From positions 1 to 6,484 of the forward strand of contig CAIVCU010000336.1 in the NCBI GenBank assembly GCA_903904495.1: DNA of 6,484 bases. Reading direction: 5' to 3'. The notes below the pieces were generated by a model, which made no database searches, was not told the DNA's origin, and was given only the letters and a program-made list of their open reading frames with translations. Below are positions 1 to 4,976 of the stretch, piece by piece. The position numbers and the translations under genes are program-made. Within the stretch, counting starts at the first letter, position 1; each line of letters starts with the position of its first letter. The stretch comes from an uncultured Chlorobiaceae bacterium. GTDB taxonomy: Bacteria; Bacteroidota; Chlorobiia; Chlorobiales; Chlorobiaceae.

Positions 1-5
1 CAAAC

Positions 6-21
6 AGGCAGTACACTGCCT
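6..21 (+). repeat. small inverted repeat upstream of dsrB
   Basis: AGGCAGT-AC-ACTGCCT is a perfect 7-bp inverted repeat with a 2-nt centre; in RNA it would fold as about 6 bp with a 4-nt loop. It sits just before the dsrB ribosome binding site and is not followed by a T-run, so it does not look like a terminator. It could be an intercistronic mRNA hairpin between dsrA and dsrB, or chance. Confidence 0.35.
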
Positions 22-29
22 CCATAATG

Positions 30-34
30 AAGGA
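30..34 (+). promoter_or_regulatory. ribosome binding site of dsrB
   Basis: AAGGA, 8 nt before the ATG at 43. It supports that start, which also agrees with the usual DsrB N-terminus and length. Confidence 0.7.
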
Positions 35-42
35 AACATTTT

Positions 43-1122
43 ATGAGCAGTCCTGAAAATAAGTGGAAAACCGTCGAGTCGGGGCCTCACACCTATGAGG
101 ATGCACTTCATCCTGTCGTGCTGAAAAACTACGGCAAGTGGAAATATCATGAGATACCCAAACCCGGCGTTCTGAAACATGTCGCCCAGAGTGGTGATGT
201 GATTTATACTGTCCGTGCAGGAACCCCCCGTCAGGATACGGTGGATATGGTCAGAAGGCTTTGTGACATTGCCGACAAGTACAGTGACGGTTTTTTCCGA
301 TTCACCGTAAGAAATAACGTTGAGTTTCTGACTCCGCATGAGGAGAATGTGGCGTTGATGATCAGGGATCTGGAAGAGATGGGGTTTCCAGTGGGAGGAA
401 CAGGGATGTGCATCTCTTCTGTCTCTCACACCCAGGGTTGGCTTCATTGTGATATACCTGCGACAGATGCGTCCGGTGTTGTCAAGTCAATTATGGACAG
501 TGTCTACAAGGAGTTCAAAGACATGCAGATGCCGAACAAGGTGAGACTGTCGACATCCTGCTGTTCTATCAACTGCGGCGGCCAGGCCGATATTGCCATT
601 GTCGTCAAACACACCCGTCCCCCGAGGATCAATCATGACCACCTTTCCCTTGTATGTGAATTGCCGAAAGCCGTTGCCCGCTGTCCTGTTGCTGCCATCA
701 GGCCGACTGTTGTGAACGGTAAACGATCACTTATGGTGGACGAGGCGAAATGCATCTGCTGCGGCGCATGTTTCGGAGCCTGCCCGGCAATGGAAATCAA
801 TCATCCTGAACACTCAAAGTTTGCCATCTGGGTCGGAGGTAAAAACAGCAATGCCCGGTCAAAACCGTCAACCATGAGTATTGTTGCGCATAATCTACCG
901 AACAACCCGCCGCGATGGCCGGAAGTCACCGAAGTCATCGGTCAGATTCTTTGCGCATATAAAGCAGGCGGACGCCCCTGGGAACGTATCGGAGAGTGGA
1001 TTAACCGGATTGGCTGGAAACGCTTTTTTGAAGAGACCAACCTTACTTTTGATGAAGACATGATTGACAGTTATCGTCATGCAAGAACCACGTTCAATCA
1101 GTCGGCTCATGTTCGCTTTTAG
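43..1122 (+). CDS. dsrB: Dissimilatory sulfite reductase (reverse type), beta subunit DsrB
   Basis: This 359-residue protein is the beta subunit of cytoplasmic DsrAB, which in sulfur oxidisers works in reverse, oxidising DsrC-bound sulfur to sulfite. The siroheme-[4Fe-4S] ligands are visible: Cys136 in HTQGWLHC, then Cys173, Cys174 and Cys178 in SCCSINCGG. The spacing of 37, 1 and 4 residues is the same as I recall for Desulfovibrio DsrB, where the catalytically active siroheme sits. A ferredoxin-like insert follows, with Cys214 (ARCP) and Cys237, Cys240, Cys243 and Cys247 in CICCGACFGACP; four of these should hold one more [4Fe-4S] cluster. Length matches the family (about 355-360) and no frame damage is seen. 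The gene is followed after 15 bp by dsrL, its electron-acceptor partner. Assignment to the oxidative branch rests on the neighbours dsrL and dsrEFH rather than on a residue in DsrB itself. Confidence 0.97.
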   Translation: MSSPENKWKTVESGPHTYEDALHPVVLKNYGKWKYHEIPKPGVLKHVAQSGDVIYTVRAGTPRQDTVDMVRRLCDIADKYSDGFFRFTVRNNVEFLTPHEENVALMIRDLEEMGFPVGGTGMCISSVSHTQGWLHCDIPATDASGVVKSIMDSVYKEFKDMQMPNKVRLSTSCCSINCGGQADIAIVVKHTRPPRINHDHLSLVCELPKAVARCPVAAIRPTVVNGKRSLMVDEAKCICCGACFGACPAMEINHPEHSKFAIWVGGKNSNARSKPSTMSIVAHNLPNNPPRWPEVTEVIGQILCAYKAGGRPWERIGEWINRIGWKRFFEETNLTFDEDMIDSYRHARTTFNQSAHVRF

Positions 1123-1124
1123 TT

Positions 1125-1131
1125 AAAGGAG
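1125..1131 (+). promoter_or_regulatory. ribosome binding site of dsrL
   Basis: AAAGGAG lies in the 15-bp gap after dsrB, 6 nt before the ATG at 1138. It is a strong Shine-Dalgarno match and fixes the dsrL start. Confidence 0.8.
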
Positions 1132-1137
1132 AAATTC

Positions 1138-2874
1138 ATGACAGTAGAATCCAATCCAATCCTTGATTTTGCGACTCATTACCAATTTCCTGCATTCAGT
1201 GAACAGAGGGGAGTTGATAAAATTGTCGCATTCGGAGATCAGAGTCACAAGTGCCCTGTTTACATAAGACAGGTACCGCCATGTACGGCAGAATGTCCGG
1301 CCGGTGAGGATATCAGAGGGTATCACCGGTTGCTGTCCGGCATTGACAAGTCCCCTGACGCATGGAAGGCAGCATGGGAGACCCTCGTTGATACCAACCC
1401 TTTTCCTGCGGTTATGGGGAGAATATGTCCCCATCCCTGCCAGGGTGGATGCAATCGACAGTACCATGATGAAAGCGTTGGTATCAATGCGGTCGAACAG
1501 GCAATCGGCAATTACGGAATTGAAGCCAATCTGCAACTTCCCGGACCGGGCAGTGATACCGGTAAAAGAGTAGCGGTTATTGGAGGTGGTCCGGCGGGAT
1601 TGTCTGCTGCGTATCAACTGCGCCGGAAAGGTCATGCAGTGACTCTTTACGATGCCAATGAAAAATTGGGCGGAATGGTTCTTTACGGAATCATGGGTTA
1701 CCGCGTTGATCGCACAATCCTTGAAGCCGAGATCCAGCGTATCATCAACCTTGGTATTGAGATAAAAATGGGAGTCCGTGTCGGAACCGACATAACTCTT
1801 GAAGAGCTTGAAAAAGAGTATGATGCTGTTTTTGCGGGGATGGGTGCACAGGTTGGCAGAGGGCTGCCGATTCCCGGTTTTGCTGATACTCCAGGAGCAA
1901 CAAATGCCATTGATTTTTTAAAACAGTATGAAATCGAAGGTGATTCAGTTTCTGTCGGCAAAAAGGTTGTTGTTATCGGTGACGGAAACGTTGCCATGGA
2001 TGTTGCGAGGCTGGCTCTGCGTCTTGGCTCTGAGGCTATCTTGATTTCAGGTGTTCCGAGGGAGGAGATGGCTTGTTTTCCTGAAGAGTTCGATGATGCT
2101 TTCAGGGAAGGAACAACCATGCATTACCTGACAGGAACCCGTGAGGTTTTGAAGGATGAAAATGGCATCAGGGGGCTGGTTTGCACAAAAATGGTGAGAA
2201 AGGAAAAAGGCGAAGAGGGATGGAACTCCCCTATTCCTTTTCTACACTACAAGAACACTGATGAAACCTTTGAGATTGCGTGTGATATGGTTGTTGCCGC
2301 CATCGGACAGACAACTGACATGCAGGGGTTTGAAAGCATTACAAATGCCGGTCAATGGCTCAAGGTTGATCGCTATTTCCGCCTGCCGGGCAAGGAAAAG
2401 GTTTTCGGAGGCGGGGATGCAATAAAAGTTGACCTTATCACTACTGCTGTCGGTCACGGGCGCAAGGCAGCAAACTCTATTGATGCTTTTTTGAAAGGTG
2501 AAGCGCTTCCTGAGCAGGGTTATCGTGACGTGACAAAAGTTCAGAGGCAGGATGTTTTATACTTTTTTCATTCGGAGCAGGCAAAAAGAGAGACCAGAAA
2601 GCCGGAAAATGTTGTCGGTAACCACGATGAACTTCTGGTACCGTTGACAGCAGAACAGATTCGGACTGAATCGGAGCGTTGCATGAGCTGCGGGCTTTGT
2701 TTCGACTGTAAACAGTGTGTTTCGTTCTGTCCTCAGGAAGCCGTTACTCGGTTTAAGGAGAACCCGCCGGGTGAGGTGGTCTATACCAATTATTCTAAAT
2801 GCGTCGGATGTCACATCTGTTCCCTCGTGTGCCCTTCCGGTTACATTCAGATGGGAATTGGAGATGGTCTGTAA
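1138..2874 (+). CDS. dsrL: DsrL, NAD(P)H:acceptor iron-sulfur flavoprotein of the sulfur-oxidation pathway
   Basis: DsrL is a cytoplasmic flavoprotein of the GltD/NfnB family that takes electrons from reverse-acting DsrAB and reduces NAD(P)+. Domains in order: an N-terminal Fe-S domain with Cys39, Cys49 and Cys53 (CTAECP) and Cys97, Cys101 and Cys105 (CPHPCQGGC), where Glu120 is a possible further ligand; an FAD-binding Rossmann motif GGGPAG at 149-154, then GGMVLYGI at 178-185; an NAD(P) Rossmann motif GDGNVA at 281-286; AAIGQ near 387-391 and FGGGDA at 423-428; and a C-terminal ferredoxin domain with a cysteine-rich stretch at 515-531 ending in CP and CxxCxxCxxxCP at 555-566. In place of the Arg pair that grips the NADPH phosphate in GltD, the sequence after the second Rossmann motif is ISGVPREEM, which suggests NADH use (inference). 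At 578 residues it is shorter than the roughly 655 I recall for Allochromatium DsrL. The presence of DsrL indicates the sulfur-oxidising direction. Confidence 0.94.
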   Translation: MTVESNPILDFATHYQFPAFSEQRGVDKIVAFGDQSHKCPVYIRQVPPCTAECPAGEDIRGYHRLLSGIDKSPDAWKAAWETLVDTNPFPAVMGRICPHPCQGGCNRQYHDESVGINAVEQAIGNYGIEANLQLPGPGSDTGKRVAVIGGGPAGLSAAYQLRRKGHAVTLYDANEKLGGMVLYGIMGYRVDRTILEAEIQRIINLGIEIKMGVRVGTDITLEELEKEYDAVFAGMGAQVGRGLPIPGFADTPGATNAIDFLKQYEIEGDSVSVGKKVVVIGDGNVAMDVARLALRLGSEAILISGVPREEMACFPEEFDDAFREGTTMHYLTGTREVLKDENGIRGLVCTKMVRKEKGEEGWNSPIPFLHYKNTDETFEIACDMVVAAIGQTTDMQGFESITNAGQWLKVDRYFRLPGKEKVFGGGDAIKVDLITTAVGHGRKAANSIDAFLKGEALPEQGYRDVTKVQRQDVLYFFHSEQAKRETRKPENVVGNHDELLVPLTAEQIRTESERCMSCGLCFDCKQCVSFCPQEAVTRFKENPPGEVVYTNYSKCVGCHICSLVCPSGYIQMGIGDGL

Positions 2875-2903
2875 CGGGCAGAAATGACAACTTCGAAAAT
2901 GAT

Positions 2904-2908
2904 GGAGG
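2904..2908 (+). promoter_or_regulatory. ribosome binding site of dsrU
   Basis: GGAGG, 10 nt before the ATG at 2919. It decides the start: the same frame is open upstream to an ATG at 2799 inside dsrL, but only the 2919 start has a Shine-Dalgarno sequence and avoids a 76-bp overlap. Confidence 0.75.
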
Positions 2909-2918
2909 CAAAAGCTCT

Positions 2919-3287
2919 ATGGCAGATGATGTAATTATCACTCTTCAGCAAGCGATTGAAATTTCAAGGAACTGGGCTGAAACCGGGTGGCCGGTAACAT
3001 TCGGGCCTCGCAATGTTGAAGTGTCGTCGCTCGAACAGGCTCAGGCTTTACCGAAAAATTTCGTTTTTCGCGATGAGGCGGTCAACTACTGGCGGCAGGC
3101 TAAGCTTACCGGAAATGATGCCGCTGATTCGGGTGAAAAAGCGATGACGGCTTTGAAAAGCGGTAACCCAGGCGCTGCTGCTGATGCTCTTTATTTTTCA
3201 CAGTATATAGAACAGCCTTTTGCCGGATACTCGAGGCTCTGGCGGGATTTGTATGAAACCGTGAAGGGTCTGGTTATCAAGGTCTGA
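2919..3287 (+). CDS. dsrU: DsrU, small conserved dsr-cluster protein of unknown function
   Basis: This encodes a 122-residue soluble protein with no signal peptide, no membrane segment and no cysteine, so it can neither carry persulfide on Cys nor bind a Cys-ligated Fe-S cluster. It is rich in Ala, Gln, aromatic and charged residues. The C-terminal half, roughly 66-120, looks helical, with ALKSGNPGAAADALYFSQ and a Trp/Tyr-rich end. I recognise no catalytic motif. The name rests on position: in green sulfur bacteria the small gene after dsrL is called dsrU, giving the order L-U-E-F-H-T-M-K. As I recall, deleting dsrU in Chlorobaculum tepidum had no visible effect on sulfur oxidation, so an accessory role is likely. 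The start at 2919 is chosen for its GGAGG ribosome binding site and the 44-bp spacing from dsrL. Confidence 0.75.
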   Translation: MADDVIITLQQAIEISRNWAETGWPVTFGPRNVEVSSLEQAQALPKNFVFRDEAVNYWRQAKLTGNDAADSGEKAMTALKSGNPGAAADALYFSQYIEQPFAGYSRLWRDLYETVKGLVIKV

Positions 3288-3317
3288 AGGTTTCAGTATC
3301 ATCCTTTTTTTCATAAC

Positions 3318-3327
3318 TGGTTAACCA
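3318..3327. repeat. 10-bp palindrome upstream of dsrE
   Basis: TGGTTAACCA is a perfect 10-bp palindrome ending 11 bp before the dsrE GTG, in the 51-bp dsrU-dsrE gap. A few perfect 10-bp palindromes are expected by chance in a window this size, so an operator role is only a possibility. Confidence 0.25.
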
Positions 3328-3338
3328 TTCGACTGACG

Positions 3339-3698
3339 GTGAACATTGGAATTCTGCTCAAAGAGGGACCGTACAATCATCAGGCATCTGATACGGCTTA
3401 TAATTTTGCTGAAGCAGCCATCAGGCGCGGGCATACGATAGATGCCATATTCCTTTATAATGACGGAGTCCTGAATGTTTCAAAACTCATGGATCCGCCA
3501 CAGGATGACAGAAACATTTCGACCCGCTGGACAGCGTTCAGTGAAAAATACGGTGTCAAGATTTATGCATGTGTTGTTGCATCAAAACGACGCAGCATCA
3601 ACGAGGACGTTTTGATTGAGGGTGGGGTTATAACCGGACTCGGAACATTCACTGACATTGCCACCCGAAACGACAGACTTGTAACCTTTGGAGACTGA
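3339..3698 (+). CDS. dsrE: DsrE, sulfurtransferase subunit of DsrEFH
   Basis: DsrE is the TusD-like subunit of the soluble DsrE2F2H2 complex, which carries sulfane sulfur as a cysteine persulfide and hands it to DsrC. The 119-residue protein has the family signatures EGPYNHQASDTAYNFA (9-24), FLYNDGV (38-44), PPQDDR (53-58) and the active-site region YACVVASKRR. The Cys there is residue 78, the same number as the essential Cys in Allochromatium DsrE. The protein ends in the typical DRLVTFGD. It is about 11 residues shorter than DsrE/TusD (128-130), and the missing part falls just after the active Cys, in the loop before GLG. The start is GTG at 3339: no ATG or other common start lies nearby upstream in frame, and homologues begin at the same place. 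No clear Shine-Dalgarno sequence precedes it. dsrF follows after 11 bp. Confidence 0.94.
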   Translation: MNIGILLKEGPYNHQASDTAYNFAEAAIRRGHTIDAIFLYNDGVLNVSKLMDPPQDDRNISTRWTAFSEKYGVKIYACVVASKRRSINEDVLIEGGVITGLGTFTDIATRNDRLVTFGD

Positions 3699-3705
3699 AG
3701 AGGTG
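3698..3705 (+). promoter_or_regulatory. ribosome binding site of dsrF
   Basis: AAGAGGTG is one base short of the ideal AAGGAGGTG. It begins on the last base of the dsrE stop codon and lies 4 nt before the ATG at 3710. It supports 3710 over the internal Met13, and the tight spacing suggests coupling of dsrE and dsrF translation. Confidence 0.7.
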
Positions 3706-3709
3706 ACCT

Positions 3710-4090
3710 ATGGATTCTGTGCAGGATATAAAAATTAAAAAAATCATGCATGTGCTGCGCCATGCGCCACACGGCACAATTTATACCTATGAAGGGCTGG
3801 AAATGATTTTGATCATGGCGACCTATGATCAGGACATTTCGGTAGTTTTCATCGGCGATGGTGTGTATTCGCTCAAAAAGGGTCAGGAAACCTCTTCAAT
3901 AGGCATCAAAGGTTTTGCAAGAACATTTTCGGCTCTTGATGGATATGATGTTGAAAAGCTGTATGTCGATCAGCTTTCGCTTGAAGAACGAGGGTTGACG
4001 AAAGATGATCTGGTCGTGGATGTTGAGGTACTCAGTTCCGAAAATATCGGCATGCTGATGAAAGAGCAGGATGTCATTATTCAGCATTAA
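3710..4090 (+). CDS. dsrF: DsrF, subunit of the DsrEFH sulfurtransferase complex
   Basis: DsrF is the TusC-like subunit of DsrEFH, a structural partner in the cytoplasmic persulfide relay from sulfur globule-derived sulfane to DsrC. In the 126-residue protein the TusC/DsrF features are APHGTIYTYEGLEMIL (19-34), DISVVFIGDGVYSLKKGQ (42-59), the YDVEKLYVD segment near 89-97, and the SLEERGL motif near 99-105. The C-terminus (MLMKEQDVIIQH) resembles the end of TusC. It has no cysteine at all, consistent with a non-catalytic role beside DsrE Cys78 and DsrH Cys18. The N-terminus is somewhat longer and more charged than in Allochromatium; the start at 3710 is kept because of its good ribosome binding site. 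The 75-bp gap to dsrH is in the same reading frame and contains no further stop. Confidence 0.93.
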   Translation: MDSVQDIKIKKIMHVLRHAPHGTIYTYEGLEMILIMATYDQDISVVFIGDGVYSLKKGQETSSIGIKGFARTFSALDGYDVEKLYVDQLSLEERGLTKDDLVVDVEVLSSENIGMLMKEQDVIIQH

Positions 4091-4165
4091 TCAGGCCTTG
4101 CCGCTGGCCGTTCATTATGTGAAGCTGCCGAACCTGTAAACAATATTGAAACATTACGTGTTATC

Positions 4166-4459
4166 ATGCTCCATACTGTCAATAAATCTCCATTCGGAAA
4201 CGATACGTTAGAGACCTGCATCAGGTTTGCAGTACCGGGTGACCCGATTCTTCTGATCGAAGACGGTGTTTATGCTGTTCAGGCCGGTAACCGCTTTGCA
4301 TCAATGATTGAAACCATATTGAAAAAAAATCCTCTTTATGCTCTGCAGCCGGATTTGAGTGCGCGGGGAATCAGTGTGATTTCAAGTGGAGTAACAACGG
4401 TCGATTACGAAGGATTTGTGGAACTGGTCGAGCAACATCAGGTGAACAGCTGGTTATAA
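4166..4459 (+). CDS. dsrH: DsrH, subunit of the DsrEFH sulfurtransferase complex
   Basis: DsrH is the TusB-like subunit and third member of the cytoplasmic DsrEFH persulfide carrier. The 97-residue protein begins with MLHTVNKSPF, the N-terminal signature of DsrH. It continues with LETCIRFA, where Cys18 corresponds to the conserved redox Cys of DsrH (Cys20 in Allochromatium), then LLIEDGVYA (29-37), LQPDLSARGI near the middle, VDYEGFVELV, and the characteristic C-terminal VNSWL. Length and ends match the family. The Shine-Dalgarno sequence is weak; ATG 4166 is the only usual start in this frame after the dsrF stop and agrees with homologues. An A8 run at 4322-4329 lies inside the coding region but the frame is intact. 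Confidence 0.94.
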   Translation: MLHTVNKSPFGNDTLETCIRFAVPGDPILLIEDGVYAVQAGNRFASMIETILKKNPLYALQPDLSARGISVISSGVTTVDYEGFVELVEQHQVNSWL

Positions 4460-4505
4460 CTGCCCTCAATCGGCAAAGCCTGCAACCATTTTTTTAAAGT
4501 ACCGC

Positions 4506-4976
4506 ATGAGAACTGCGTGGGGAGAACTGATCAAGGAAAACAGGGAGAAGATTCTTGATCGATGGATCGAGAAGGGCCTTTCTATTTTTCCTGAAAAAAT
4601 CGGCATGGGTACTCCGATCGATGAATCACTTTCAGAGGGATTATCAATGATGCTGGACGGTATTGAAGAGAACAGTAAAAGCTTTATCGGTGCTGTAAAC
4701 CAGATTGCACGAATTCTCGCTGTTCAACCCATTCCCCCTTCAAAAGGGTTGCTGCTCTTTCTTGAACTGAAAACAATCCTTCATGAAACAGCTCCGAAAG
4801 AGAGTAACAGATATGCCTTGAAAGAAAAGGACTGGGAGGCATTCCATACCCGTATTGAACAGATTATGCTTGTTGCCTTTGATTGTTATATGGCTAATCG
4901 AGAAAAAATTTATCTGCTGAAAGTGGAAGAGAGTAAACGTCAGGCATTCATGCTTTTGAGGAGGGCTCAAGGATGA
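4506..4976 (+). CDS. dsrT: DsrT, RsbRD_N-like small protein of the dsr cluster
   Basis: This is a 156-residue, predicted mostly alpha-helical, soluble protein. The N-terminal part (about 8-30, with NREKILDRWIEKGLSIFP) and overall layout resemble the RsbRD_N domain found at the N-terminus of RsbR-type stressosome proteins and in short stand-alone proteins next to dsrM/dsrK. It has a single cysteine (Cys127) and no metal-binding motif. Its molecular role is unknown. From memory, deletion of dsrT in Chlorobaculum tepidum abolished sulfur globule oxidation, as did deletion of dsrM, so it is needed for DSR function, perhaps in assembly or control of DsrMKJOP (inference). It overlaps dsrM in an ATGA junction (4973-4976), which suggests translational coupling and close stoichiometry. 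The start ATG has only a weak upstream Shine-Dalgarno sequence and no in-frame alternative nearby. Confidence 0.85.
   Translation: MRTAWGELIKENREKILDRWIEKGLSIFPEKIGMGTPIDESLSEGLSMMLDGIEENSKSFIGAVNQIARILAVQPIPPSKGLLLFLELKTILHETAPKESNRYALKEKDWEAFHTRIEQIMLVAFDCYMANREKIYLLKVEESKRQAFMLLRRAQG
4958..4965 (+). promoter_or_regulatory. ribosome binding site of dsrM
   Basis: GAGGAGGG lies within the last codons of dsrT; its GGAGG core ends 8 nt before the dsrM ATG at 4973. It is the strongest Shine-Dalgarno match in the window and fixes the overlapping dsrM start. Confidence 0.8.

Larger units (their letters stand above)
1..42 (+). other. 3' end of or spacer after upstream gene (probably dsrA)
   Basis: This short lead-in precedes dsrB. 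In every known dsr cluster dsrA lies directly upstream, so its 3' end is expected here, but too little is present to identify it. Two endings are possible from the sequence. Frame 1 would end in tandem stops TAA-TGA at 25-30, after residues QTGSTLPP. Frame 2 would end at TGA 44-46 in an ATGA overlap with dsrB. I cannot choose between them without more upstream sequence. The stretch also holds a small inverted repeat at 6-21 and the dsrB ribosome binding site. Confidence 0.35.

Noticed and set aside
1123..1635. 170-codon open frame on the - strand opposite the start of dsrL
   Set aside because: It lies wholly antisense to clearly conserved dsrL motifs, encodes no recognisable domain, and is a composition shadow.
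1698..2120. 140-codon Ser/Pro/Thr-rich open frame on the - strand
   Set aside because: It is antisense to the DsrL FAD and NAD domains; the Ser/Thr-rich composition is typical of a reverse-frame shadow.
2799..2918. Upstream extension of dsrU to an ATG at 2799
   Set aside because: It would overlap the dsrL ferredoxin domain by 76 bp and lacks a ribosome site, whereas ATG 2919 has GGAGG at good spacing.
3284..3311. CTGAA-GGT-TTCAG stem followed by a T7 run between dsrU and dsrE (possible terminator)
   Set aside because: The stem is only 5 bp and AT-rich, the T-run starts 8 nt away, and a terminator here would cut the operon before dsrE.
4094..4148. GGCC...GGCC and CAATATTG palindromes in the dsrF-dsrH gap
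   Set aside because: They are short (4-8 bp), expected by chance, and not arranged as a recognisable riboswitch, promoter or binding site.
4461..4495. TGCC...GGCA stem and T7 run between dsrH and dsrT (possible terminator)
   Set aside because: The stem is only 4 bp, with 13 nt between it and the T-run; it is not a credible intrinsic terminator.
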